NCBI RefSeq assembly: GCF_000741165.1
Contig: NZ_JGYN01000006.1
Coordinates: 96,164-160,163 of the forward strand
DNA from: Bifidobacterium biavatii DSM 23969
Lineage (GTDB): Bacteria; Actinomycetota; Actinomycetes; Actinomycetales; Bifidobacteriaceae
Length of the DNA stretch: 64,000 nucleotides
Direction of reading: 5' to 3'
In this document: piece after piece, positions 26,278 through 35,166 of the stretch
Layout of the letters: each line of letters opens with the position of its first letter
Position numbering within the stretch: position 1 is the stretch's first letter
Notes under the pieces: generated by a model
The model's database searches: none
Told to the model about the DNA's origin: nothing
The model's input: only the letters and a program-made list of their open reading frames with translations
Made by a program: the position numbers and the translations under genes

Positions 26278-28566
26278 ATGCCACAAACACACGGCCATAC
26301 GGCACCGTCACCGTTGCCAACCTTCGCCGAACGCCTCGCATCACAAGGTTCGATGCTGTACGGCGGCGACTACAACCCCGAACAATGGCCGGAGGAGGTG
26401 CGGAAGGAAGACATGCGCCTGTTCAAGGAGGCAGGCATCAACGAAGTCACGCTCAACGTATTCTCATGGGCACAGCTGCAACCGAGCGAAAATGAATACG
26501 ATTTCAGCAAGCTTGACCGGATCGCGCGCACGGTTTCCGACGCGGGCATGTCTATCGTCATGGCCACGTCCACGGGCGCACTGCCGGCATGGATGAGCCT
26601 ACGGCACCCCGACGTCAACCGCGTCGACGAAAAAGGCCGCAAAATGCGCCACCGCGAACGGCACAACGCCTGCATCAACAGCCCGACGTTCCGCACATAC
26701 TCCGCGGCGCTCGCCGGCAAGCTTGCCGAACGGTACGGCGGTCTGCCCAATCTCGTCGCGTGGCACGTGGGCAACGAATACGGCGGCATGTGCTGGTGCG
26801 ACACGTGCGCGGTCAAGTTTCGCGAGTGGCTGCGTGCCCGCTACGGCACGATCGAGTCCGTGAACGAGGCGTGGAACTCGGCGTTCTGGAGCCACACCTA
26901 TCACAGCTTCGACGAGATCTTCCCGCCGAACGAACTGGGGAACATGACCGGTTGGAGCGGCAAGGCGATCCTCGGCGGATTCTCTTTGGACTACCAACGG
27001 TTCTACGGCGAGTGCGTGCTGGAGTCGTACAACGAGGAGAAAGCCGCGATCCGCAGGTTCGACCGGGTCAATCCGGTCACGACGAACATGATGGGCACGT
27101 ATCCGACGTACGACTACTTCCGCTGGCGGGCGGGCTTGGACGGCAACGGCGATGACTGCGGCGTGGACGTGGTGTCGTGGGATTCGTATCCGCGACCGGA
27201 CACGCCGGCCGCAAGCGTGGCGATGTGCCATGAGCTGATGCGCGGCGTGGGCGGAGGAGGCCCGTGGATGCTGATGGAGCAGACGCCGAGCCGGCAGAAC
27301 TGGATGCCGTTCAACGCGCAGAAGCGTCCCGGCCAGATGCGCCAGCTGAGCTGGCAGGCCGTGGCGCATGGCGCGGACACAGTGCAGTTCTTCCAGCTGA
27401 GACAGAACCGGGCCGGCTGCGAGAAGTTCCATGGCGCCCTGATCGGCTCCGACGGCACGGACCGCACGCGCGCGTTCCGCGAATGCGCCGCGCTCGGCTC
27501 GGAGCTGAAGCGCGTGTCCGGACGGATTCTCGGCAGTCGCATGACGCCGGCGCGCGTGGCGCTGGTGTTCGACTGGCAGTCGCGCTGGGCAATCGACCTG
27601 TCGGCCGGTCCCACGATTTCGATGGACTACGTGGCCGAAGTGCAGCGTTGGTATGCGGAACTGCATCGTCGCAACATTCCTGTCGATATCGTCGGTCCGT
27701 ATGATGAGTACGATTCGTACGATGTGTTGCTCGCGCCCTGTCTGTACATGATGCGCGCATCGCTCGTCACGCGCCTGCGCCGGTTCGTGGACCATGGCGG
27801 GCGCCTGCTGTTGACTGCGCTCAGCGCTCTGACCGACGAGCACGACAGCTTGTACCAAGGTGAGATTCCGGTGCCGTTGCGCGACTTGGCGGGCGTGTGG
27901 GTCGAAGAGACCGACGCGCTCGATCCGGATACGTCGGTGGTGCCGCTCAGGTTCGCCGATGCGACGGGCGCGACGGATGTGGCCGATGATGTGCATGAGG
28001 GCTATACTGGGACCACTCCCGTCATTGCAGACAGTGCGAACGACGCAGCGGGCCCGCACGGCCGCGTACTGTTCGACGTGCTTGAGGCTGATGAAGGCAC
28101 AGAGGTACTCGCCACCTACGGCAGCGAATACTATGTTGGTACGCCCGCCTTCACGTTCCGCCCGAGTACGGGCAATGGCGGCGTGTTCTATGCGGCCACA
28201 TTCCCCGACGATGCGGCCATGCCCATGTTCGTCGACCGTCTGCTTGACGGCACCAATATCGTCGGTCTCACCAACGGGCCGTTGACCGGGGTCGTCGACT
28301 CGCGTTCGATCGTGCCGGATGCCACCGTGCCGTCTGATCTGCGTGTCGTCGACCTTGAGGTCACGCGCCGCGTCGCTGCCAACGGTACCATGTTCACCTT
28401 CGTCATCAACCCGGTCAACGTGCCGGTCACGGTCGACCTGCCGGCCTCGCTGACCGGACGCGACCTGCTGACCGACGCGGACGTCACGTCCGGCGAACGC
28501 ACCGTCGAACCGTTCGGCGTGCTCATCGTCGAATCCTCGACGGCAACGGCCGGACAGACTGCATAA
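26278..28566 (+). CDS. Beta-galactosidase, GH42
   Basis: The 762-residue cytosolic enzyme hydrolyses terminal beta-galactosides. It begins MLYGGDYNPEQWPEEVRKEDM, the GH42 hallmark. The acid/base is Glu167 in HVGNEYGGMCWCDTC, next to the Cys cluster that binds zinc in this family. The nucleophile is Glu334 in MLMEQTPSRQNW. The trimerisation domain (AGVWVEETDALDP) and small C-terminal beta domain follow. The ATG at 26278 has AAGGAGTATCCC upstream, although the frame is open from 26221. It lies 145 bp after the solute-binding protein gene, suggesting use of galactosides taken up by that system. Confidence 0.93.
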   Translation: MPQTHGHTAPSPLPTFAERLASQGSMLYGGDYNPEQWPEEVRKEDMRLFKEAGINEVTLNVFSWAQLQPSENEYDFSKLDRIARTVSDAGMSIVMATSTGALPAWMSLRHPDVNRVDEKGRKMRHRERHNACINSPTFRTYSAALAGKLAERYGGLPNLVAWHVGNEYGGMCWCDTCAVKFREWLRARYGTIESVNEAWNSAFWSHTYHSFDEIFPPNELGNMTGWSGKAILGGFSLDYQRFYGECVLESYNEEKAAIRRFDRVNPVTTNMMGTYPTYDYFRWRAGLDGNGDDCGVDVVSWDSYPRPDTPAASVAMCHELMRGVGGGGPWMLMEQTPSRQNWMPFNAQKRPGQMRQLSWQAVAHGADTVQFFQLRQNRAGCEKFHGALIGSDGTDRTRAFRECAALGSELKRVSGRILGSRMTPARVALVFDWQSRWAIDLSAGPTISMDYVAEVQRWYAELHRRNIPVDIVGPYDEYDSYDVLLAPCLYMMRASLVTRLRRFVDHGGRLLLTALSALTDEHDSLYQGEIPVPLRDLAGVWVEETDALDPDTSVVPLRFADATGATDVADDVHEGYTGTTPVIADSANDAAGPHGRVLFDVLEADEGTEVLATYGSEYYVGTPAFTFRPSTGNGGVFYAATFPDDAAMPMFVDRLLDGTNIVGLTNGPLTGVVDSRSIVPDATVPSDLRVVDLEVTRRVAANGTMFTFVINPVNVPVTVDLPASLTGRDLLTDADVTSGERTVEPFGVLIVESSTATAGQTA

Positions 28567-28581
28567 GCGGGTTATAGGCCA

Positions 28582-28634
28582 AAAGCCGGTGTGCGGGCGA
28601 ATCGTTCCCCTCGGTTCGCCCGCACACCGGCTTA
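28582..28634. terminator. Bidirectional terminator
   Basis: A near-perfect 20-bp stem, AAAGCCGGTGTGCGGGCGAA paired with its complement ending in GGCTT, surrounds a 13-nt loop. A runs and T runs lie outside. It serves both the GH42 gene (+) and the aldo-keto reductase gene (-). Confidence 0.9.
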
Positions 28635-28641
28635 TTTGTTT

Positions 28642-29496
28642 TCAGGCTTCCTCATGCCAGCGGGGGTTCTGACCGAACGTGTAGCCTTCGGGATTGTCCA
28701 TGGCGGCGATGTCGCGCATGTCCTGCTCGTCGAGCGCGAAACCGGTCAGGTCGAGGTTGGCGCGCTGGCGTTCGCGGTGCAGCGACTTAGGGATGGCCAC
28801 GTCGCCTAGTTGCAGGTGCCAGCGCAGGATCGCGGCGACGGGGGAGACGCCGTGCTTGTCGGCGATGCGCGTGATGGTCGGATCCTTGAGCATCTGGTTG
28901 GCTCGTCCCAGCGGGCTCCACGCTTCGGTGATGATGCCGTGGGCGTCGTCGTAGGCGCGCTGTTCCGCCTGCTGGAAGAACGGGTGCAGTTCGATCTGGT
29001 TGACCACCGGCGTGACGCCGGTAGCGCGGATGAGCAGATCGATGTGACCGGGCAGAAAGTTGCTCACGCCGATGTGCTTGACGATGCCCTGTTTCTGCGC
29101 GTCGACGAGCGCCTGCCATGCTTCGACGAACTGGCCTTGCGACGGGTTCGGCCAGTGGATGAGATACAGGTCGATGTAGTCAAGTCCCATGCGCGCCACG
29201 GATTCCTCAATGGTCGTGCGCGCCTGATCGTACTGGTGGTGACGGCCGGGCAGTTTCGACGCGACAATGATCTGCTCGCGCGGCACGTCGGATTCGCGAA
29301 TCGCCTTGCCGACAATGCCCTCGTTCTCGTAGTTGAACGCGGAATCGATGAGCCGATAGCCGACCTCCAGCGCCGACTTGATCGCCTCGGCGCCGGCGAA
29401 CCCGTTCACCTTGTACGTGCCGAATCCGATCGCGGGCAGCTCCAGCCCGTCGTGCGCGCGACGTACGGGAATGGCCGGCGGTTCAAGCATGGTCAT
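28642..29496 (-). CDS. Aldo-keto reductase
   Basis: This NADPH-dependent carbonyl reductase has an (alpha/beta)8-barrel fold and 284 residues. It has IGFGTYKVNGF at the start, the catalytic tetrad in LIDSAFNYENE (Asp, Tyr), VASKLPG (Lys) and LIHWPNP (His), and the cofactor site VAIPKSLHRER. It belongs to the AKR5-like 2,5-diketogluconate reductase group. The frame is open to 29547, but Met at 29496 is preceded by AAGGAGCG, so I chose it. Confidence 0.9.
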   Translation of the reverse strand: MTMLEPPAIPVRRAHDGLELPAIGFGTYKVNGFAGAEAIKSALEVGYRLIDSAFNYENEGIVGKAIRESDVPREQIIVASKLPGRHHQYDQARTTIEESVARMGLDYIDLYLIHWPNPSQGQFVEAWQALVDAQKQGIVKHIGVSNFLPGHIDLLIRATGVTPVVNQIELHPFFQQAEQRAYDDAHGIITEAWSPLGRANQMLKDPTITRIADKHGVSPVAAILRWHLQLGDVAIPKSLHRERQRANLDLTGFALDEQDMRDIAAMDNPEGYTFGQNPRWHEEA

Positions 29497-29576
29497 GATG
29501 ATCGCTCCTTGTCTCGAAGTATCGGAGAGATGTTGGTATTGCATCATCCACTATAGGGATTTTCCGTTCGGCACGT

Positions 29577-29813
29577 ATGATGAACGGCATGGACGAACGA
29601 TGGATGAGGGCGCTGCAGGCCAAGGGCATCAATGGCGGCGGTCGAACCGGAGAATCCGGCGTCAATGGCCGGCTGGCAAAGTCGAACACCGACGCCGGTC
29701 CGTCCGGAAAACCCGGAAACATGCCGCGCCAATCGCAGCCGGTTCCCTCCTTGCGGGCCAAACCGTTCAAGGCCACCGGTCACAAGGGCGGCATCAGCCG
29801 GCAGGGCAACTGA
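29577..29813 (+). CDS. Small basic Gly-rich protein, hypothetical
   Basis: The 78-residue frame is rich in Gly, Pro, Arg and Lys (NGGGRTGESGVNG, KATGHKGGISRQGN) with low predicted structure. Starts at 29577, 29580 or 29589 are all possible and none has a strong ribosome site. It is divergent from the aldo-keto reductase. No family is recognised, and it may not be a real gene. Confidence 0.4.
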   Translation: MMNGMDERWMRALQAKGINGGGRTGESGVNGRLAKSNTDAGPSGKPGNMPRQSQPVPSLRAKPFKATGHKGGISRQGN

Positions 29814-29898
29814 CATGCAATGCAGGGGTCAGATCTTACCTAAAGTGTAGGCTAAAACATTCTTGTCAAAAGCAGAGAACGCGACGCGAGGAGTGGCA

Positions 29899-30576
29899 AT
29901 GCCGGGATCGTACGGAAGCGAAACGATGTGGGATGAGCAGCGTTACCGGCTGTCGTTCACGGTCGGTGGATTGCTCGCACCGCAGGGACGTATCATTGCC
30001 ACGTTGTTTCTGGCCGAAAACAATGATGACAACCGTATAGCCCAAGGTGACGAAGTCGAGTTGGGCGAGCATATCGCGCGGATTCGCCAACGCGCCGTTG
30101 ACGAGAACGTGCTCTCCATCCGCACACGGGCGGCAGGATCGCGTATGGTCAGCGAAGTGATCAAACGGCTGAGCACGCTGAGCGGAACGGAACTGTGCCA
30201 TCTGGCCGGCGCCGATACGCCAACGGCCGACCGCCACGCATTGATGTGGGTGGCGATGTGCCGCTATTACGCCCTAGTGGGGCAGTTCGCCCATGAAGTG
30301 TTGCGCGACCGTTATCTGATGGGCATGCCGACCGTCACCTATGAGGACTACGACCGGTTCATACTTACCAAGGCCATGTGGCATCCAGAACTGGAAACGC
30401 TCAGCACGACCACGGCAGCCAAACTGCGCGCGAACCTGTTCAAGGCGATGCACGAGGCCGGATTGGTGGACAAAACCGACAACACGCTGCAACCCGCGCT
30501 GCTGGGCAACACCCTGACCGGTATTCTGGAACACAGACCGGAATCATTCGGATTCTTCCCCATCGGGGAACGTTGA
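29899..30576 (+). CDS. brxA: BREX protein BrxA (DUF1819)
   Basis: This is the first gene of a type 1 BREX phage-defence system. The 225-residue protein has the BrxA hallmarks: YRLSFTVGGLLAPQGRIIATLFL at the N-terminus, TADRHALMWVAMCRYYALVGQFAHEVLRD in the middle, and a small NusB-like helical fold. ATG 29899 has GAGGAG at good spacing; the upstream open frame has no ribosome site. BrxA is needed for defence in known systems and binds DNA, but its exact role is unsettled. brxB follows after 38 bp. Confidence 0.92.
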   Translation: MPGSYGSETMWDEQRYRLSFTVGGLLAPQGRIIATLFLAENNDDNRIAQGDEVELGEHIARIRQRAVDENVLSIRTRAAGSRMVSEVIKRLSTLSGTELCHLAGADTPTADRHALMWVAMCRYYALVGQFAHEVLRDRYLMGMPTVTYEDYDRFILTKAMWHPELETLSTTTAAKLRANLFKAMHEAGLVDKTDNTLQPALLGNTLTGILEHRPESFGFFPIGER

Positions 30577-30614
30577 GGCAAGACATCCGCACGGAAGAAG
30601 GAAGCGGGGAGGCA

Positions 30615-31337
30615 ATGACGGGCAACACCGCACGACGGCAGTCATCCAACATCGAGCAGGACTTCGATGGGCTGTTTCGTTGCATGCGTTCCAAACGTTT
30701 TCGTAACGGCGAGGACACCGGCGGCGAACCGGCGAACTACATTTACGCGTATCAGCCGCAGCAGGAGCTGGAAGTCGAACGTCGCATCCCGATCCTTGTC
30801 AACCGTCTGCAGGGCATGGACCCCGTGGACGACGATGATGCCGCACCGGCCATACTGGTCATCAACCTGTACGAGCTCGCCATCCGGATCATGCAGGACA
30901 ACGACGTCTTCGACTCCGCCATCGAACAGGAGCCAGACATGCACGGTGATGCCGACGATGCCGGAGTCGGCGCATGGCCGCCGCTGCAGGAGGACGACTT
31001 TTATCAGGCGCTCGCCGGTATGCTCGGTCCCGACAACGACGATCTGAAGGACGCACTCGAGACGCGATACCTGCAGGCGAAAGCGAATCATGAAGCAGAT
31101 CTAGTGTTCCTGACTGGTGTGGGCCAGGTGTATCCGTACATCCGCACGCACGCGCTGCTCAACTGCGTGCAGGAGATCATCGACGAGCACACGCCCGTGG
31201 TGGTGTTCTTCCCGGGAACCTACGAGAAGACCGCGTCGACCGTATCGGTGATGCGCCTGTTCGACCGGCTCGACGCGGACAACTACTACCGTGCATTCAG
31301 TCTCAACACCGCGATCCAGGAAGGAGCCGACGCATGA
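30615..31337 (+). CDS. brxB: BREX protein BrxB (DUF1788)
   Basis: The 240-residue protein is of the DUF1788 family: IEQDFDGLFRCMRSKRF, PAILVINLYELAIRIMQ, VFLTGVGQVYPYIRTHALLN and VVVFFPGTYEKTAS. It is an essential BREX component whose mechanism is not known. It starts at ATG 30615 behind GGGGAGG. Its stop overlaps the brxC start (ATGA), which indicates translational coupling. An insertion of acidic residues (DEPDMHGDADDAGVG-like) lies near residue 115. Confidence 0.92.
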   Translation: MTGNTARRQSSNIEQDFDGLFRCMRSKRFRNGEDTGGEPANYIYAYQPQQELEVERRIPILVNRLQGMDPVDDDDAAPAILVINLYELAIRIMQDNDVFDSAIEQEPDMHGDADDAGVGAWPPLQEDDFYQALAGMLGPDNDDLKDALETRYLQAKANHEADLVFLTGVGQVYPYIRTHALLNCVQEIIDEHTPVVVFFPGTYEKTASTVSVMRLFDRLDADNYYRAFSLNTAIQEGADA

Positions 31338-34300
31338 GCGACATGAATGATGCGAACGCATCGCGAGGCGACGCATTGCAGTTCAGGAACATCTTCGTCA
31401 GGAACATCGAAGACAAGATCGATGGCGTCATCAAAGCCAGCAACGACAGGAACCTCGTCGACGAGGTGGACGAATACGTGTTGACCAACGAGATCCAGAC
31501 CAATCTCGAACGGTTCCTCGACACGTACAACGACCCATCCGCCGACTATACGAACGGCGTATGGATCTCCGGCTTCTTTGGTTCCGGTAAATCTCACCTG
31601 TTGAAAATGCTCTCGCATATTCTGGGCGAGACTCCCGTGTCGTTCATCGCGGACGACGCCGAATCGCTGAGCCGCGAGCAGGTCATCGACATCATGAAGG
31701 CCAAGGCCCGCGACGCCGAGAACCATGAGCTTGAGGGACTATTGGACTCCAACCTGCGTATTCCCGCCACCTCGCTGCTGTTCAACATCGACAGCAAGGC
31801 GCAGAAGGGCAGCAAGACCGTGCTTATGGACGCGTTCATCCGCGTGTTTGACGAGGCTCGTGGCTATTACGGTGCCAACAAGTACGTGGCGAAAATGGAA
31901 CGCGACCTCGACTCCAACGGGTGCTTGAACGAGTTCGTCCGCCAGTTCGAATCGATCGCCGGCAAACCGTGGTCCAAGGGTCGCGCCCAGGCCGCGTTCT
32001 CCGGACCGAAGATCGACAGGGCGTTCGCTGCGGCCACCGGCGACGAGGTCAGGGACATTCTCAAGGATTACCAGAAACAATACAATCCGACCATCGCCGA
32101 TTTCGCCGACGACGTGAACGATTGGCTGCAACAGCAGGATGACGGTCGTCGCCTGATATTCCTGGTGGATGAGGTCGGCCAGTTCATCGGTTCTCGCACG
32201 GATCTCATGCTCAATCTACAGACCGTGACGGAGGAGCTGTTCGCGCGCACCAACGGCCGAGTGTGGGTGATCGTCACCTCGCAGGAGGACATCGACGCCG
32301 TGATCGGCGACCGTTCGGTCAGTCAGGGGCTTGACTTCACGAAGATCAAGGGCCGGTTCGCGATCAACTTGAAACTGTCCAGCGCCGACGCCATCGAGGT
32401 CATTCAGAAACGACTGCTGGCCAAGAACGAGCAGGGCGAGACGGTCACGGAGGAGCTGTGGCAAGAGCACCGGGATGAACTTGATGCTCTATTCACCCTT
32501 CAGGGCGAAGGTGGCACACGCCAGTTCAACAACATCAAATTCGGTACGCAAGAGGACTTTATCTCCACCTATCCGTTCGTCAACTACCAGTTTCTGCTGT
32601 TCCAAGACGCGATGCGCGGCATGAGTGCTGCAGGCTTTTTCGAAGGACAGCATCGCTCGGTCGGTGAACGTTCGCTCCTGTCCACAATCAGCAGTGCGCT
32701 GGTCGAACACAAAGCCGATACGGTCGGCAGTCTGATACCGTTCAGTGCCCTGTACGACGGCATTTCCGGAACCATCCAAAGCTCGGTGAATCACCGAATT
32801 CTTGAGGCGGAGCGCGAGCTCGCCCCGGACGTGCAGAAGCTAGCCATGCCATTGCTCAAGGCGCTGCTGCTGGTCAAGCAGGTCAAGGAGTTCAAAGCCA
32901 ACGTGCGCAATCTGCGCATTCTTGTGCTCGGCCGGTTCGGCGAGGATCTGCCCGAACTGGAACGGCGTATTCAGGACACGCTGAACATGCTGGAACGGCA
33001 GAACTATGTGCACCGAACTGGTGACGAGTACGAGTATCTGACCAACGACGAGCAGGCCGTCGAAAGCGAGATCAAGAACGTCGACATCGAGGATCGGCAG
33101 ATCCGCGACCGTTTGGGCAGGATCGTCAGCGAGGACATTCTCGGCCAGCCGCTAACCGTCGAATACGGGCAGGGACGGCAGAAGGTGAGGTTCCGGTACG
33201 GTCTGACCATCGACAACGTGGCGCAGGGACGGACCTATCCGATCACGCTGCACATCGTCACCCCGATGGACGACATACCGCTGGATGCCAAGATCATGCA
33301 ATCGTCCGGCGAACGCGGGGAACTGCGCGTGATCCTCGACGGCGACGGCTCCAATTTCATGAACGACCTGACCATGGTCGAACGCACTGAGAAGTATCTC
33401 CGTCTGCACGCCAACGAACAGGGCTCCCGCAAGCACATTCTCGACGCCAAGCGCGGCGATCTCGACATCATGAAACGGGAACTGAAGTCCACGGTGTCCA
33501 AAGCACTGTGCTCGGCCGTTATCGCCTACAACGGCGCCACGTTGGATACCAAGGCTCGCGAGAGCGCGACCGGCATCATCGCGGAGGCGATGCAGACGCT
33601 GATCGGACGTCTGTACACCAACTTCCGACTGGTGGAGCACCTCGTCTACACCGAACGCGATCTTCCCGCCGTACTCGCCGACGCTTCGGACTCCACACCG
33701 TCGTTGGACGGCACCGATTCCGTGCAGAATCGTCTGGATCTGCCGGCACAGGACGTGTACGACTATGCGGCCGGGCAGATCCGCCGCAATCTCGTGCCGA
33801 CCGTCAAAGACGTCATCGCACGCTATGAGAACGAGCCGTACGGCTGGCCGCTGGCGGACACGCTCGCATGCCTGTGCTACCTGTACGGTACCGAGCGAAT
33901 TCGTCTGACGATCGACAGCACTCGGATTCCACGCACCGATGTGGTCAAATGTCTGACCAATCAGAAAAAGACCGAAAGCATGCGCGTGGAGATTCCAAAA
34001 TGCTACGATGCCGCCAAAATCAGAGAACTACGCAACTTCGCCAACGATTACCTTGGCCTGACCGCAGACAGGCTGCCCGCCGACGCCGAAGACATGGCCC
34101 GTGCCATCAGGGACGGGATGCACGAGCAGATACGCGCGATCGAACAGCTCAAGGCCGTCAACGGACAGTTCGCGTTCGTCGCGGCGCTCGACGAGCCACT
34201 CGAACGACTGAAGACCGTTGCCGCCAAACCGGAGGAGTGGATACTGGAAACCTTCCCCTCCAAGAACGAAGACGACAACACGGAGCAACTGTTGGACGAC

Positions 34301-35077
34301 CAAGAAGATGTGATCGCCCCGATCCGCAAGGTCCTCAACGGCTTCCAGCGCGATGTGCTGGTCAACGGCCTGGACTGGATTAAAACCAACGACTCCAACT
34401 TCACGCTTGCGTCCGCCGACCTGCAACGGGAACGTGACGAGGTGCGTGCCACGGCGGACGATCCGAAACTGTTCCAAGGCAACAGGGTCAACCTGTTCAA
34501 GACCCGACTGACCGAACTCCAGCAGCATCTCGGCAAACTCGTCGACACGGAACGCGAACAGGCGCTGGCGACCGTCGCCGCCGTGCGCGAATCCCTCACC
34601 GGCATCGACTCGTACCGAACCGCCCGCGAGGACGCCCAACGGCAGGCCCTGCGCTCGCTAGACGATGCGGCCGCGAAGATCGAGTCGGCGAAGTACATCG
34701 CCGACATCCGGCAGACCGCGGACACCGTGCGCGGCAGTCTGTACCTGACCTTGGTCAACCAGTTGGACGCGGCCAAGAAGCAGCCGCAGGAGCCGGCTGG
34801 TGTTCACAGCGGACCTGGAAAGCCGTCGGAATCGCGGGACTTGCAGAATCCGTCTGCGGGGGAGACGCTGCCCGATGCCGTTGCGCCAGTTGAGCCCGGT
34901 CCCAAACATGTCGAGCCGGTGCCGTCCGAGCCGAAGCCAGTCGAGCGCACCATCCGTGTCACGCCGCCGCGCCCCAAGCCGATGCTGCGCACGGAAGACG
35001 ACGTGGACGAGTTCCTCGACGAATACCGGCGCAAGCTCATAGCCGCCATCCGAGAAGGCAAACGCATTTTACTTTGA
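31334..35077 (+). CDS. brxC: BREX ATPase BrxC
   Basis: The large P-loop ATPase of BREX has 1247 residues, the usual length. Walker A is GFFGSGKS (residues 80-87) and the Walker B-like LIFLVDEVGQF lies near residue 277. The DUF499-related middle and long helical C-terminal regions follow. The last 90 residues include a Pro-rich stretch (PVEPGPKHVEPVPSEPKP) before a conserved tail DDVDEFLDEYRRKL. The start overlaps brxB by 4 bp. A 46-bp palindrome follows 3 bp after the stop. Confidence 0.95.
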   Translation: MSDMNDANASRGDALQFRNIFVRNIEDKIDGVIKASNDRNLVDEVDEYVLTNEIQTNLERFLDTYNDPSADYTNGVWISGFFGSGKSHLLKMLSHILGETPVSFIADDAESLSREQVIDIMKAKARDAENHELEGLLDSNLRIPATSLLFNIDSKAQKGSKTVLMDAFIRVFDEARGYYGANKYVAKMERDLDSNGCLNEFVRQFESIAGKPWSKGRAQAAFSGPKIDRAFAAATGDEVRDILKDYQKQYNPTIADFADDVNDWLQQQDDGRRLIFLVDEVGQFIGSRTDLMLNLQTVTEELFARTNGRVWVIVTSQEDIDAVIGDRSVSQGLDFTKIKGRFAINLKLSSADAIEVIQKRLLAKNEQGETVTEELWQEHRDELDALFTLQGEGGTRQFNNIKFGTQEDFISTYPFVNYQFLLFQDAMRGMSAAGFFEGQHRSVGERSLLSTISSALVEHKADTVGSLIPFSALYDGISGTIQSSVNHRILEAERELAPDVQKLAMPLLKALLLVKQVKEFKANVRNLRILVLGRFGEDLPELERRIQDTLNMLERQNYVHRTGDEYEYLTNDEQAVESEIKNVDIEDRQIRDRLGRIVSEDILGQPLTVEYGQGRQKVRFRYGLTIDNVAQGRTYPITLHIVTPMDDIPLDAKIMQSSGERGELRVILDGDGSNFMNDLTMVERTEKYLRLHANEQGSRKHILDAKRGDLDIMKRELKSTVSKALCSAVIAYNGATLDTKARESATGIIAEAMQTLIGRLYTNFRLVEHLVYTERDLPAVLADASDSTPSLDGTDSVQNRLDLPAQDVYDYAAGQIRRNLVPTVKDVIARYENEPYGWPLADTLACLCYLYGTERIRLTIDSTRIPRTDVVKCLTNQKKTESMRVEIPKCYDAAKIRELRNFANDYLGLTADRLPADAEDMARAIRDGMHEQIRAIEQLKAVNGQFAFVAALDEPLERLKTVAAKPEEWILETFPSKNEDDNTEQLLDDQEDVIAPIRKVLNGFQRDVLVNGLDWIKTNDSNFTLASADLQRERDEVRATADDPKLFQGNRVNLFKTRLTELQQHLGKLVDTEREQALATVAAVRESLTGIDSYRTAREDAQRQALRSLDDAAAKIESAKYIADIRQTADTVRGSLYLTLVNQLDAAKKQPQEPAGVHSGPGKPSESRDLQNPSAGETLPDAVAPVEPGPKHVEPVPSEPKPVERTIRVTPPRPKPMLRTEDDVDEFLDEYRRKLIAAIREGKRILL

Positions 35078-35080
35078 GCA

Positions 35081-35126
35081 AGTTTTTGCATGGATTTAAA
35101 ATCAATTTTAAATCCATGCAAAAACT
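35081..35126. terminator. Perfect 46-bp palindrome after brxC
   Basis: 22-bp arms at 35081-35102 and 35105-35126 with a 2-nt centre form a perfect inverted repeat (AGTTTTTGCATGG...CCATGCAAAAACT). It is AT-rich in a GC-rich operon and starts 3 bp after brxC. It could act as a terminator or attenuator that separates the brxABC part from the rest, as a cruciform, or as an operator for the next gene. Confidence 0.7.
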
Positions 35127-35132
35127 GATAGT

Positions 35133-35152
35133 ATTGAAAATACGTTTTCAAT
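35133..35152. promoter_or_regulatory. Operator-like dyad before the DUF4143 gene
   Basis: ATTGAAAA-TACG-TTTTCAAT is a perfect 8-bp-arm dyad ending 14 bp before the start codon. Its position suggests autoregulation of the downstream ATPase gene. Confidence 0.5.
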
Positions 35153-35166
35153 GAGGGGTGGTGTTG

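Noticed and set aside
29814..29898. Promoter of the BREX operon
   Set aside because: No -35/-10 pair with acceptable spacing could be fixed in this short gap, so no feature was called.
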